Shown: positions 8,638 to 18,455 of the stretch, one piece after another
Numbering within the stretch: the stretch's first letter is position 1
Layout: each line of letters begins with the position of its first letter
Assembly (NCBI GenBank): GCA_027486655.1
Contig: JAIXOR010000013.1
Location: forward strand, 1-64,000
Direction: 5' to 3'
From: Verrucomicrobiaceae bacterium
GTDB taxonomy: Bacteria > Verrucomicrobiota > Verrucomicrobiia > Verrucomicrobiales > Akkermansiaceae
DNA: 64,000 nucleotides
Made by a program: the position numbers and the translations under genes
The notes under the pieces: model-generated
The model's input: the letters and a program-made list of their open reading frames with translations, nothing else
Databases searched by the model: none
What the model was told of the DNA's origin: nothing

Positions 8638-11019
8638 ATGACCGGACCTGAGGAAACGATCGCCTACTGCCACGCCTGCGGGGCGGCGATGGATGTTTCC
8701 TCGGTGGCGCCGTTTTCGAACGTCGAGTGTCCGAAGTGTGCGAAGCACACGCGGGTGAAGCGGGAGTTTGGTCCGTATACCCTGATGCGGCGTCATGCGA
8801 TTGGCGGGATGAGCATGGTGTTTGTGGCGCACGACAACACGCTGGACCGTGAGGTGGCGCTCAAGATTCTGAGTGAGGATTACTCGGCGGATGAGCGGCG
8901 GATTGCGGCCTTCGAGGAGGAGGCGCGGTTGACCGCGTCGTTCAGTCATCCGCATGTGGTGCGGGTATTGACGACGGGCCGGGCGTTCGGCCGGTTTTAC
9001 ATTGCGATGGAGTTGGTGCCGGGCGGGCACTTCGAGCATCAGATCCGCGAGCGCGGGAAGATCCCGGAGCTGGAGATGTTGCCCTTGGCCATCGAGGTGG
9101 CGCAGGGGCTCAAGGCGGCGCATGCGGCGGGTTTGATTCACCGGGATGTGAAACCGGGCAACATCCTGCTGGATGCCGAGGGTCGTGCGAAGCTGGTGGA
9201 CTTTGGTCTGGCGTTGGTGACGCAGGGGGGCAAGGCGCAGGCCAAGGAATTGTGGGCGACGCCGTATTACGTGCCGCCGGAGACGGTGGAGGGGCAGGCG
9301 GAGGATTTCCGTTCGGACATTTATGCGTTCGGGGCCACCTTGTATCACGCGCTGTCGGGCAAGCCCTCGTGTGGTGAGGAATCGATGTCCACCGACATCC
9401 TGCGTGAGGCGAAGAAGCGGGTGGTGCCCTTGAGCGTGGCGGATCCCTCGGTTTCTGCGGAGACCTGCCGGATTGTGGAAAAGGCGATGGGTTATCATCC
9501 GAACGATCGGTTTTCCTCGTATGATGAAATGATTTCCGCGCTGGCGGTGGCGCTGGCCCACCTCAAGTCCGGCCGTTCCGAGCCGAGTGCTTCGGCTGCG
9601 AGGCGGCGGGCGCTCAAGAAGCGGAAGGAGACCACGCTCCTGGTGGCCGGGGTGGGCGGGGTTTTCCTGCTGGCCGTGGGCGCGTATTTTGCGATCCAGC
9701 GCCCGAAACCGGCCAAGGTGCCGGCGGCGGGTGAGGCGGTGGTGGAGAACGTTCCGCCGCCGGTGGTGGCGGATACGGCGGTGGCGATTGCGACGAATTA
9801 CCGCGAGGCGCGTGCGGCGGTGGATGCGCGTGATTACCGGCGTGCGGCTGCGGAGTTTTCCGTGTTGTTTGCAAACCCGGAGGTGCAGGAACCCACCCGG
9901 ACCTGGGCGGGTGTGGAAGCGGTGCTGGCGGCTTTTCTGGACGGGAGGCCCACGGAGGGGAGGACGCAGGCCAAGGCGCTGGTCGAGCACGTGCGCGGAC
10001 TGCCCAAGGGATCGATCCGGATTGGTCCCGCGCTGACCACGACCTTGGACAAGCTGGGCGGATTGGTGCCCTTGCCACCGCCGGCAGCGGATTCGTCCGA
10101 TGGCGGGGCATCCCTGGTGATTTCCGCGATGCTGGCTGGTTTGAAGGACTGGGAGCAGGGGTTGCCCGAGGCAGCGGCGGCGTGTTTCCGGGCGGTGGCC
10201 GCCGTGAAGCTGCCACAGGAGGACGGCTGGGCCGCGATCTATCAGAAACGGGCCGCGGATTATCTTGCGGACAAGGATTTGCTGAATTCGCCGGTGTTTC
10301 ACGGGCTGCCTGACGACAAGGCTGCCTGCGAGGCCGCGATCGAGGAGTTGGAAGCGTTGCTGCCACGGGTGAAGACCTTCGGCCGGGCCCGGTTCAACAT
10401 CCGCGCGTGGCAGCTGGACCTGACGCGCCATGTGAAGTTGATGGAGGGTGGGAGTGCGGAGCCTTCAACGCCGCTTGTGGATCCGGTGGCGCCGAGGCCA
10501 TCGCCTGCGGAGGGCATCGCGCGGTTTGAGGCGTTGTGTGGTGAGTTCCGCTTCACCGAGGCGGCGGTTCATTTGAAATCGCTGCCTTCGGGAGCCGGCG
10601 ATGCGGCAAGAAACTCGCTGCTTGCCTTGGTGGAAGCGACGTGTGCCTTCGTGGCGGATATTGAAGACGATCTTGCGCGCGGCGGGGTGGCCGCCGAGTT
10701 GCCGCTCAAGTCCGGTGGGACGGCGGTCCGTCTCGCGGTGGATGGTTCGCGAGCGCTGCAGGTCACCCTGGCGGACGGGAGCTCACGTTCGGCGACATGG
10801 CGGGACTTTGCCCCGGATGCCTTGATTTCGCTGCACCGGGTGTTGGTCAGGAATCCGAAGACCGATCTGGAGCGTTTCCGCCGGCATGAGTGTGCGATCG
10901 CGTTTGACTGGCTCGTGGGCAACCGGGAACGCGCCGCGGGTGCCGCTGAAGTGCTGGCCCGGGAAAGCAATGCCTTCCGCCAGCGTTGGAATGCGCTGGC
11001 GGCGGGGCTGCCCAAATGA
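8638..11019 (+). CDS. Membrane Ser/Thr protein kinase with N-terminal zinc ribbon
   Basis: A 793-aa Hanks-type kinase. An N-terminal zinc ribbon (CHACG at 11-15, CPKC at 31-34) precedes the kinase domain: glycine loop around 56-61, Lys76 (VALK), catalytic loop HRDVKPGN (168-175), DFG (188-190). One transmembrane helix lies around residues 327-349, followed by a 440-residue Ala-rich helical, TPR-like region predicted outside the cytoplasm. The glycine loop is AIGGMSMVF, slightly atypical. The GTG at 8632 is an alternative start. Such kinases are common in Planctomycetes and Verrucomicrobia; substrates are unknown. Confidence 0.92.
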   Translation: MTGPEETIAYCHACGAAMDVSSVAPFSNVECPKCAKHTRVKREFGPYTLMRRHAIGGMSMVFVAHDNTLDREVALKILSEDYSADERRIAAFEEEARLTASFSHPHVVRVLTTGRAFGRFYIAMELVPGGHFEHQIRERGKIPELEMLPLAIEVAQGLKAAHAAGLIHRDVKPGNILLDAEGRAKLVDFGLALVTQGGKAQAKELWATPYYVPPETVEGQAEDFRSDIYAFGATLYHALSGKPSCGEESMSTDILREAKKRVVPLSVADPSVSAETCRIVEKAMGYHPNDRFSSYDEMISALAVALAHLKSGRSEPSASAARRRALKKRKETTLLVAGVGGVFLLAVGAYFAIQRPKPAKVPAAGEAVVENVPPPVVADTAVAIATNYREARAAVDARDYRRAAAEFSVLFANPEVQEPTRTWAGVEAVLAAFLDGRPTEGRTQAKALVEHVRGLPKGSIRIGPALTTTLDKLGGLVPLPPPAADSSDGGASLVISAMLAGLKDWEQGLPEAAAACFRAVAAVKLPQEDGWAAIYQKRAADYLADKDLLNSPVFHGLPDDKAACEAAIEELEALLPRVKTFGRARFNIRAWQLDLTRHVKLMEGGSAEPSTPLVDPVAPRPSPAEGIARFEALCGEFRFTEAAVHLKSLPSGAGDAARNSLLALVEATCAFVADIEDDLARGGVAAELPLKSGGTAVRLAVDGSRALQVTLADGSSRSATWRDFAPDALISLHRVLVRNPKTDLERFRRHECAIAFDWLVGNRERAAGAAEVLARESNAFRQRWNALAAGLPK

Positions 11020-11032
11020 GGCCGCGGCCTTT

Positions 11033-14000
11033 CTAACGGCCGCCGCGTTTCTTGATGACGAGGAAGGCGACGACGGCGGCGGCGAGAATCCCCGCGGCGA
11101 TCCAGCCCTTGGGTGCACCGGATGAAGTACGAAGGTTGGCGTACTTCGAGGCTGCGGGTGAGGCGGCGGTGTTTGTGGATCCGGCGGTTGCCGTGGTGGA
11201 TTCCGTGGTGGCGACGGGTGGAGCGAGGTCAGCTGCCTTGAGGCGGGGTTTGCCGACCTCGCTGCGGAGTGCGGCCACCTGCTCCGGGGTGACGGCGGAG
11301 GCGGAGTTTCCGAAGTCGTTGCGGATGTAGGTGAGCACCGCGGCGATCTGCTCATCGGTCTGATAGGCGAGTGGGGCCATGCCTGCGGGGAAGTTGTATT
11401 CGCGTCCCTTCACGGTGATGGGGCCCTCGAGGCCGCGAAGCTGGATGCGGATCAGGTTTTCCACGGGTCCGGTGACCCACTCGGACCCGGCGAGCGGCGG
11501 TCCTGCGGCGGTGCCTTCGCCACTTTGGCCGTGGCAGGCACCGCAGACGATGAATTGGGCGCGGCCTGTTTTCATCATTGCCGGATCCACATTGGCAGAG
11601 GCGGGTGTGCTGGGTTTGGGCAGCGATTCCGGGTCGAGGACCTGCGGTGCGGCTTTGGTGGAGACGAGCGTGGTTTCCTGATCGAGCGTGGCCAGCCAGG
11701 CCACCAGGTCGCGAACTTCGGCCGGCTTGAGCAGATCCGCCATCGGCGGCATGGCGGAGACGGGATCGGTGCTGGATGCGACGTCGGACCGTTTCACGCG
11801 CACGGCGCGGCCCTCGTAGTCGAGGTCGATGTGGTCGGCATCCGAGGATGAGAGCACGCCGCTGATGGAGGCGCCGTTGTGGAAGGTGAGGGCCACGGTG
11901 CCGAAGCCCGGAGCGACCACGGATCCCGGGCTGACGACGGACTCTAGCAGTTGCCTGCGGTCCTTTGAGCGTTTGGCGACGCCTGCGAGATTCGGCGCGG
12001 TGCTGCCGCCGTTGTCGTGGTCGTAGCCAACCTGGTGGCAGCGCATGCACTCGCCAGCGGGGTGGGAAACGAAGAGTTCCTTGCCGATTTCCGGATCGCC
12101 TCCTTCGAGAGAGGGGTTCCAGAGGGCGAGGGGGGAGCCAGCTTTTGCGAGCGATTGATCGAGGGCGGCGAGAGCATTGCGGACGGGTGTGGAGTCGCGC
12201 AGCCTGGCGGCCTCGATGAGTTCGATGGCATCGGCTGCCACGGCCTGGGTGCCGAGCAGGCGCTGGAGACCCGCGACGAACAACCCATCCGCTTCGTCTC
12301 CGGGAACGGGCGAGAGGAGTTTCCAGGCTTCACGCATCAGCAGGGTGCGGCTGGATTCGATGGCGGCGCGCAGGGCGGGCAGAGAGGTGGCCGGTGGTTC
12401 CTGGGCGAGCCGGCGCAGCGCGGTGATGGCGACCTGAGGAGGGGCCTCTGCGGCGATGCGGGTGAGGAAGGGGGCGATGTCCGCCGGTTTGCGATCGATG
12501 AGCATGCGCAAGGCGGCGTTTCTGGACTCTTCGGGGAGAGAGGCGTTGGAAACGAAGACGCGCAGGGTTTCCTCGTCCAGGCCGTCCGGTTGGATGCCAT
12601 AGTGGCGAACGAGGTCCAGGGCCGCGGTGAGTTGGAAATCCGTGGATTTCAGCAGGGACGGGAGTCTCTCGTGCAGCAGTGCGACCAAGGGGGCGGGATC
12701 GCGCTCGGGCAGGGGATTCCAGTGGCCGGTGAATTGATCTGCGGGAAAGGGCTTGGCCCATTCCTCCAACAGGCGGAAGGCTTCCTGGCGGGTATCCAGG
12801 GCTTGGTTTGGCGAGGTGGCGAAGTCGAGCAGCCTGCGGGCGTTCTCGGCACCGCCGACGCGCCATGCGTTGTGAATGAGGCGGCGCAGCATGAAGGGGG
12901 TCCATGCCCGGTGGGAGGTGTCGAGCACTGCGGTGACGGCGGGTCTGAGGTCTTTCAGGTCCAGATCGCAGATGGCGCGGATCGCCTCGCCGGCCACGCG
13001 GGGATCGGCGTCGTGGAGGAAGGTGGCGAGTTCCGGATGTTTCGAGCGGCGGAGGGCCACCACGGCGGCGAGTCGAACGGCCGCGGAGGGGTGCGACGAG
13101 AGCTTGCCGAGTGCGGCCGGGTCCGGCGTGGTGCCCTGAAGGGCGAACGAACCGGCATGGCGGAGATAGGGGTCGCGATTGTCGTTCTCGGCGATCATCG
13201 CAATGACGGCTTGGGTGGCTTGGGTGGCCTTGAGCTTGCCAACGGCGATGGCAGCGAAGGCGCGCACGCGCGGGGATGGATCGGAGATCAGGCGGATGAG
13301 TGGCGAGGCGTCGTCGATCGAGGGAGCCCACGAGATCGAGCGCAGGGCTTGAGCGCGGATCTCGGCATCGGGTTCCTGGAGGAGGGCGACGAGGGACTTG
13401 AGTGCCTCCGAGCGGCGTGCGGAAACATCGGCGATGTCCTTGTTTCCAGCGGGCAGGAGGGCGGCGCCGCGGCGGGCGAGGATGCCGAGTCCCCAGATTC
13501 CGTGAACACGCTCGTGGGACTGGGTGGAGGCGAGGGCCTTGCGGAAGGTATCGAGTGCTTCCGGTTTGCGGGTGAGGGCGAGTTGGGCGCGGAGGCGGAC
13601 CCGGGTGTCGGGATGGGCGAGGAGCATGCCGAGTTCGGAGGCGCTCCGTTGTTCGAATCCTTCACTGAGGATGCGGGCGACGCCTGCGGCTTGATCGGCG
13701 CGCCAGGGTTTTTCGGAGGTATCGAGGGAAAGAAGGCGGCCGCCCTCGTGGGATTTCCATCCGCCGCCGAAGTCGGTGATCCAGAGGCGACCATCCCAGG
13801 AGTATTCGGCATCGGTGGCGGCGACACCGCGGACGATGCGCCGTGCATCCGCGAGGGCCATGCCGGCACCCTCGGGTTTCATCGCGAAGGACCAGATTCC
13901 GGAGACTGCCGGGCTGCCGCGGTAGTCGCAGATCAGGAAGCGGCCGTCCTCACCCTCAAGGAAACCGGTGCCCGGGTGATAGGTCAGCCCGGAGGGGCCG

Positions 14001-15049
14001 GAAGTCAGGTGAACGCAGGGTGGGACGATGTGGGCGGGTTGCTCCGGATTTGCGGTTTCCCAGATGCGTTCGTCCATCCAGCGGTTCGGCGGGCGCTTGG
14101 CCAGGCCGATCTGGCGATGGAACGAGTGCATGGTCTGGTGTTCCATTTCCCAGCCTGAGTTGCCGCCCTCGATCAGGTAGACGATGCGCGCCTTGTCGCC
14201 CTGGTCGGAATTGTTGTCCACGGTGAAGGCGTCGCCGAGTGCGTTGAAGGCGATTTCCTTGGGATTCCGCAGGCCGGTATGCATGAGTTCGAAGCCGGAA
14301 CCATCCGGTTCGAAGCGGAAGACGGCACCTTCGTTCGGATGTTCGAGTTTCACGCCCTCGCGAGTGGTGACGTTGAATCCGCGGTCGCCAATGGTGCCGT
14401 AGATGCGGCCGTCCGGACCCAGGGCGAAGCCGTTGAGGTCGTGCCCGGAGAGCGAGATGCGTGCGCCGAAGCCCTCGGCGATGGTCTCGCGTGTGTCGGC
14501 CTTGCCGTCGTGGTCGGCATCGCGGAGGAGCAGGAGTTTTGGAATGCAGGCGAGGTAAACGGCGCCCTCATATTCGAAGACACCGGCCATGGTGCCGTCG
14601 AGGACGCCGTTGAATCCGTCTGCGAAGACCGAGGTGGTATCGAGCGAGCCGTCGTTGTCGGCGCAGGAGAGCAGGCGGACGATTTCGCTTTCCGCGGTGA
14701 GGCGGGAGATCGGCACCTTGTGTTTCCATTTTTCATGGAGCGCAAGGCGGTCTGCGGTGGAACGTGCGGCGAGGTCGTCGAGATAGGACTCCGGATGATC
14801 GCGATCATCGAGAATTCCGGTGCCGAAGCGATGGGTTTCGGTGACGAGGATGCGGCCCTTGGCATCGAGGGCGAGGGCGGTGGGGCTGCGGACACCGAGT
14901 CGTGCGCCATCCGCCTCGATGCGAAGGCGGGTGCCCGGAGGCGTGGCGGCTCCCGGCAGGGCTTGGGAGGCAACGAGGGACTCGTCCTTGGGTTCCGCCG
15001 CGTGGAGCAGCGGGAGGAAGGGCAGCAACAGCGGCAGGCGACGGATCAT
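11033..15049 (-). CDS. PVC-type secreted diheme cytochrome c / HEAT-repeat / beta-propeller protein
   Basis: A 1338-aa protein from the ATG at 15049, which places a Leu-rich signal peptide at the N-terminus (an upstream ATG at 15133 adds 28 unlikely residues). An N-terminal six-bladed propeller of the PVC membrane-bound dehydrogenase type (repeated NPKEIAFN, DNNSDQGD motifs) is followed by HEAT repeats, then two cytochrome c modules with CMRCH and CGACH heme sites. A C-terminal transmembrane helix ends in KKRGGR. This architecture is widespread in Planctomycetes/Verrucomicrobia; it probably oxidises a sugar or polyol and passes electrons to the hemes, but the substrate is unknown. It converges with the kinase gene, separated by 13 bp. 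Confidence 0.9.
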   Translation of the reverse strand: MIRRLPLLLPFLPLLHAAEPKDESLVASQALPGAATPPGTRLRIEADGARLGVRSPTALALDAKGRILVTETHRFGTGILDDRDHPESYLDDLAARSTADRLALHEKWKHKVPISRLTAESEIVRLLSCADNDGSLDTTSVFADGFNGVLDGTMAGVFEYEGAVYLACIPKLLLLRDADHDGKADTRETIAEGFGARISLSGHDLNGFALGPDGRIYGTIGDRGFNVTTREGVKLEHPNEGAVFRFEPDGSGFELMHTGLRNPKEIAFNALGDAFTVDNNSDQGDKARIVYLIEGGNSGWEMEHQTMHSFHRQIGLAKRPPNRWMDERIWETANPEQPAHIVPPCVHLTSGPSGLTYHPGTGFLEGEDGRFLICDYRGSPAVSGIWSFAMKPEGAGMALADARRIVRGVAATDAEYSWDGRLWITDFGGGWKSHEGGRLLSLDTSEKPWRADQAAGVARILSEGFEQRSASELGMLLAHPDTRVRLRAQLALTRKPEALDTFRKALASTQSHERVHGIWGLGILARRGAALLPAGNKDIADVSARRSEALKSLVALLQEPDAEIRAQALRSISWAPSIDDASPLIRLISDPSPRVRAFAAIAVGKLKATQATQAVIAMIAENDNRDPYLRHAGSFALQGTTPDPAALGKLSSHPSAAVRLAAVVALRRSKHPELATFLHDADPRVAGEAIRAICDLDLKDLRPAVTAVLDTSHRAWTPFMLRRLIHNAWRVGGAENARRLLDFATSPNQALDTRQEAFRLLEEWAKPFPADQFTGHWNPLPERDPAPLVALLHERLPSLLKSTDFQLTAALDLVRHYGIQPDGLDEETLRVFVSNASLPEESRNAALRMLIDRKPADIAPFLTRIAAEAPPQVAITALRRLAQEPPATSLPALRAAIESSRTLLMREAWKLLSPVPGDEADGLFVAGLQRLLGTQAVAADAIELIEAARLRDSTPVRNALAALDQSLAKAGSPLALWNPSLEGGDPEIGKELFVSHPAGECMRCHQVGYDHDNGGSTAPNLAGVAKRSKDRRQLLESVVSPGSVVAPGFGTVALTFHNGASISGVLSSSDADHIDLDYEGRAVRVKRSDVASSTDPVSAMPPMADLLKPAEVRDLVAWLATLDQETTLVSTKAAPQVLDPESLPKPSTPASANVDPAMMKTGRAQFIVCGACHGQSGEGTAAGPPLAGSEWVTGPVENLIRIQLRGLEGPITVKGREYNFPAGMAPLAYQTDEQIAAVLTYIRNDFGNSASAVTPEQVAALRSEVGKPRLKAADLAPPVATTESTTATAGSTNTAASPAASKYANLRTSSGAPKGWIAAGILAAAVVAFLVIKKRGGR

Positions 15050-15162
15050 GGCGTGGCGGGAATGAGGGGCGGGCATGGAGGGCGGGAATGACCGCCCGGC
15101 CACGACTATTGAAGCGCATTTCCCGCCTGCCAACCCGAAAGCGGCTTCTCCCCCGAACGAGG

Positions 15163-15194
15163 AAAGCCCGGAACGGCGGACCGCTCCGGGCTTT
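15163..15194 (-). terminator. Intrinsic terminator-like hairpin
   Basis: Perfect 10-bp arms AAAGCCCGGA (15163-15172) and TCCGGGCTTT (15185-15194) with a 12-nt loop, about 30 bp past the stop of the outer-membrane barrel gene. On the minus strand the stem ends in CTTTCC, so the U tract is short. Confidence 0.65.
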
Positions 15195-15223
15195 GAAACA
15201 ACCCAATACTCCAGAGAAAGGGC

Positions 15224-16162
15224 TCAGAATTTCCAGACCAGGTCCACCGTCACACGGTCTTCCCAGAGGCTGGCTTCGTCGTTGGTAAGCGGCACTTCAT
15301 AGGCGGCACCCACGTCGATGTTGTCGGTGATGCGGGAACGGAAACCGATGGCTGCGGTGACCAGGTCGCGGTTTTGGTGTGCGTTGGCGGCACCGAGGTT
15401 GAAGAAGTCGTTTCCTTCGAACTCGGCGATGCCGGAAACCGGGGGATAGAGCGTGCCGCCGTCGCCGGAATCCAGGACATGGAACCAGTTCAGCTCGACG
15501 AGCGGAATGAACCATTTGCAGACCTCGTAGCTGGCGTGGGCGCTGACGATCGAGCTGGCGGATTGTTCGTGCGAGAAGGGGATCTGCACGCCGGCGACAC
15601 CGGCGAACTGCCATTGATCCACGAGCTTGAGGCCGTTGAGCAGCAGGTTCACCGAGCCGTCGCCCTCGCCTTGGAACACCTCGTCATCGCCGATGGGCAC
15701 TTCGAAAGTGGCGGTGCCGCTCACGCAGGTGCCGGATGCGGGGTCGAGGATGAAGGCGTATTTGAGGCCGGCGCCGAGGTTGGCGAATCCGTCCGTGCCG
15801 CCCAGGGTGTTGTCCGGATTCATATCCACGAATCCGTCCTTGGTGGCGACGATCGAGAGGCGGTCGTTGAGGGCGATTTCAAACTGGAGCGCATACACCT
15901 CCACATCGCCGCCGAGCGCCACATCGCCGAGAGTGGTGCTGATTTGATCCGGCAGGCTGTGATAGATGAAAATGGGGTGGACGTTGGTGGTGGGCAGCGC
16001 GAGGTCGAAGAGTGTGGGATTGCTGATCGGCCGGCGGGCCTGGGCGAAGCCGTCGCTGGAGGCGGCGGGGGCTGGGGTGGCGATGTCGGAAACGACGCTG
16101 CCGGCGAGGACGATGGAGCTGAGGAAACCAAAGGTTCCGAAGGCGGTGATGGATTGTTTCAT
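15224..16162 (-). CDS. Outer-membrane beta-barrel protein (porin-like)
   Basis: A 312-aa protein with a signal peptide (MKQSITAFGTFGFLSS...), alternating hydrophobic/polar strands and a C-terminal Phe (VDLVWKF), the usual outer-membrane insertion signal. There is no specific family motif; it resembles verrucomicrobial proteins annotated as hypothetical outer-membrane proteins. The frame is open upstream to 16624, but the ATG at 16162 directly precedes the signal peptide. A hairpin terminator follows. Confidence 0.75.
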   Translation of the reverse strand: MKQSITAFGTFGFLSSIVLAGSVVSDIATPAPAASSDGFAQARRPISNPTLFDLALPTTNVHPIFIYHSLPDQISTTLGDVALGGDVEVYALQFEIALNDRLSIVATKDGFVDMNPDNTLGGTDGFANLGAGLKYAFILDPASGTCVSGTATFEVPIGDDEVFQGEGDGSVNLLLNGLKLVDQWQFAGVAGVQIPFSHEQSASSIVSAHASYEVCKWFIPLVELNWFHVLDSGDGGTLYPPVSGIAEFEGNDFFNLGAANAHQNRDLVTAAIGFRSRITDNIDVGAAYEVPLTNDEASLWEDRVTVDLVWKF

Positions 16163-16328
16163 GATGATAGGTTGAGGGTTTGTGTGCGTGTTCGGATTGC
16201 GGGCGCAGTATGTTGGGCGGGCAAATCCGGAGCTACTCATCCTTTGACATGGATTGCGCATATCCTGCTGGATGCGGCGGCAATGGAAACTTGCGGGCCG
16301 GGGCGCCATCCGGCAGACTCGCCCGATC

Positions 16329-17186
16329 ATGCGCTGGGAAGGTCGAAGAGAGAGTGAGAATGTCGAGGACCGCCGCGGCCGCTCCGGGCGCGGGGGTGGT
16401 GTGGTGCTTGGCGGCGGGCTGGGCACGCTGCTTCTTGTCGTCATCGTGATGCTGCTGGGCGGGGATCCGCGTGCGCTGCTGGACATGGCGGAGCAGTCGG
16501 GGGCTCCGGCGCCTGCCGGACGGGTTTTGCCCACGGCGGAGGACGAGAAGCTCAAGCGCATGGTGGGCGTGGTGCTTGCGGATACCGAAGAGGTCTGGGA
16601 GGAGGAGTTTCGAGCGATGGGCAAGGTCTATGAGAAGCCCAAGCTCGTCATCTTCTCGGACGGCGTGCGCTCCGGTTGCGGATTCGCGGATTCGCAGGCG
16701 GGGCCATTCTACTGCCCGGCGGACCGCACGATCTATCTGGACCTGTCGTTTTTCCGGGAACTGAGCGATCGATTCGGCGCCGGCGGGGACTTCGCCCAGG
16801 CCTATGTGATCGCGCATGAGGTGGGGCACCACGTCCAGAAACTGTTAGGGACATCCGATCAGGTGCGCCGCGCCCAGCAGGGGCTTTCCGAGGCGGAGGC
16901 AAACGCGCTCTCGGTGCGCCTTGAATTGCAGGCGGATTTCCTTGCCGGGCTGTGGGCGCGGAAGGCACAGGAAAAGTTCTCGTTTCTGGAGGAAGGGGAT
17001 CTTGAGGAGGCGCTCAACGCCGCCAATGCGATTGGCGATGACACGCTCCAACGCCAGGCCCAGGGCCGGGTGGTGCCGGACTCGTTCACGCACGGCAGCT
17101 CGGCACAGCGGGTCAAATGGTTCCGCCGTGGACTGGAAACCGGAGACATCCGCAAGGGCGACACCTTCCGTGCCCGCGACTTGTGA
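16329..17186 (+). CDS. ypfJ: Neutral zinc metallopeptidase, YpfJ family
   Basis: A 285-aa protein with a Gly-rich N-terminus, one transmembrane helix (about 25-43) and a metallopeptidase domain containing HEVGH (163-167); the downstream ELQADFLAG stretch supplies the third zinc ligand. Order, length and motifs match the YpfJ/KPN_02809 putative neutral zinc metallopeptidase family. Cellular substrate unknown. It is divergent from the barrel gene and converges on the rhomboid gene. Confidence 0.9.
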   Translation: MRWEGRRESENVEDRRGRSGRGGGVVLGGGLGTLLLVVIVMLLGGDPRALLDMAEQSGAPAPAGRVLPTAEDEKLKRMVGVVLADTEEVWEEEFRAMGKVYEKPKLVIFSDGVRSGCGFADSQAGPFYCPADRTIYLDLSFFRELSDRFGAGGDFAQAYVIAHEVGHHVQKLLGTSDQVRRAQQGLSEAEANALSVRLELQADFLAGLWARKAQEKFSFLEEGDLEEALNAANAIGDDTLQRQAQGRVVPDSFTHGSSAQRVKWFRRGLETGDIRKGDTFRARDL

Positions 17187-17210
17187 GGGTGCGGGAGCGA
17201 GGAGGTTTCC

Positions 17211-18443
17211 TCAGCCTGCCGCCACGATTTTCACAGCCGCATAAAGGGCGGCGAATGCCAGCACCGCCAGTGCTCCGCTGCCGGCGATGCGGTCGGTCAC
17301 CGTGGACTTCGGACGCATGGGGGAGGTGGACCGGGGAAACACGATCAGCGCGTAGACCATGCCGGCCAGCAGCCCGCCGAGGTGGGCTGCGTTGTCGATG
17401 AACCGGTAGCCGACCAGGCCGATGAGCCCGGTGAGCAGGACGCCGGCGGCAAGCCGTCGTCTGGCCTTGCGTGGCACCAGGCGGCCGTGCAGCGACTCGA
17501 ACACCAGCAGGAATCCGAGCCAGCCCATCAAGCCGCCGGATGCCCCTACCGTGGGTGCCGCGAGAAAGCGTGCGGACGCCTCGCCGCCGATGCATGCGGA
17601 GAACAGGAACACCAGCGGCACGTGCGGCCAGCCTGCGAAGACCTCGATGCGCTTGCCCAGGTAGAGCAGCGCGGCCGCGTTCATCATGAAATGAAGCGGA
17701 TGACCGTGCAGGAAGGGCGCCGTGAAAAGCCTCCACCACTCGCCCGCATGGTAGTGGTCCTTGAGCAGGCCCGCCGCGCTCAGGGAATCTCCCGGCAGCA
17801 GCTGGGCGGCACCGGTGAGAAGCATCAGGCCCAACAGGAATCGCGTGATCGGGGACTTCTGCCACTCCAGCCAGGTCTCGAAGCGGATCACAGGAGCCAC
17901 CTCCGCCAGGTCCCCTGCATTCCAGCGGCGAAGTTCGGAGACGCGTTTCCTGGCCTGATACCATGGGATGAACGCGAAGATCAGGAACATCAGGAGGGCG
18001 ATGCCCATGGACATCGACTTGAAGACGATGCCCGCCGCGAAGCCGAGCTGCTCCGGCAGTGGCAGGCCCGCGGGTGCCGACGACCAGGCGCGGTAGGAAA
18101 GGTAGAGCGCGAGGCCGATCATCAGGCTGCCGAACCAGCGGAGCTTGTCGTAGGAATCGAGCAGATCGTCCGCAGCGCGGCGGCGGCGGGCGGAGAGGAT
18201 GGCGGTGGAGGCCTCCGGGAGTTCTTCCGGCAGGATGAGGTGCCCGGATTCCGGGGTCCAAACCAGCGCCACCGCGGCCTGGCGGTCGTCCTGAATGGTT
18301 TGAATCAGCGCCTGCGCCGAATCGCAGGGGTGGGGCCGGGATTTGAAATCGATCCAGCCAAAGCCATGGGGCGGAGCCTCGGGGAATGCATCCGGGCGAG
18401 CCCAGATTGGCAGGTCCGCGTCCTCGGCTTGTTCAGTCCTCAC
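17211..18443 (-). CDS. Rhomboid-family intramembrane serine protease
   Basis: A 410-aa protein. A cytoplasmic N-terminal region of about 100 residues and two transmembrane segments precede the rhomboid core: the L1 motif EWWRLFTAPFLHGHPLHF (about 235-252), catalytic Ser302 in GASGG and catalytic His354 in HLGG. It should cleave membrane proteins within the bilayer; substrate unknown. It is the last gene of a short minus-strand run with secG, 12 bp apart. Confidence 0.92.
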   Translation of the reverse strand: MRTEQAEDADLPIWARPDAFPEAPPHGFGWIDFKSRPHPCDSAQALIQTIQDDRQAAVALVWTPESGHLILPEELPEASTAILSARRRRAADDLLDSYDKLRWFGSLMIGLALYLSYRAWSSAPAGLPLPEQLGFAAGIVFKSMSMGIALLMFLIFAFIPWYQARKRVSELRRWNAGDLAEVAPVIRFETWLEWQKSPITRFLLGLMLLTGAAQLLPGDSLSAAGLLKDHYHAGEWWRLFTAPFLHGHPLHFMMNAAALLYLGKRIEVFAGWPHVPLVFLFSACIGGEASARFLAAPTVGASGGLMGWLGFLLVFESLHGRLVPRKARRRLAAGVLLTGLIGLVGYRFIDNAAHLGGLLAGMVYALIVFPRSTSPMRPKSTVTDRIAGSGALAVLAFAALYAAVKIVAAG

Positions 18444-18455
18444 GCATGGAAAGCG

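Noticed and set aside
11024..11043. GCGGCC/GGCCGC hairpin between the kinase and cytochrome genes
   Set aside because: The stem is only six pairs, overlaps a stop codon and has no T run; it could be chance in GC-rich DNA.
12017..14158. A 713-aa open frame opposite the cytochrome-HEAT gene
   Set aside because: The opposite strand has heme motifs and HEAT repeats in one uninterrupted frame; this one is a compositional shadow.
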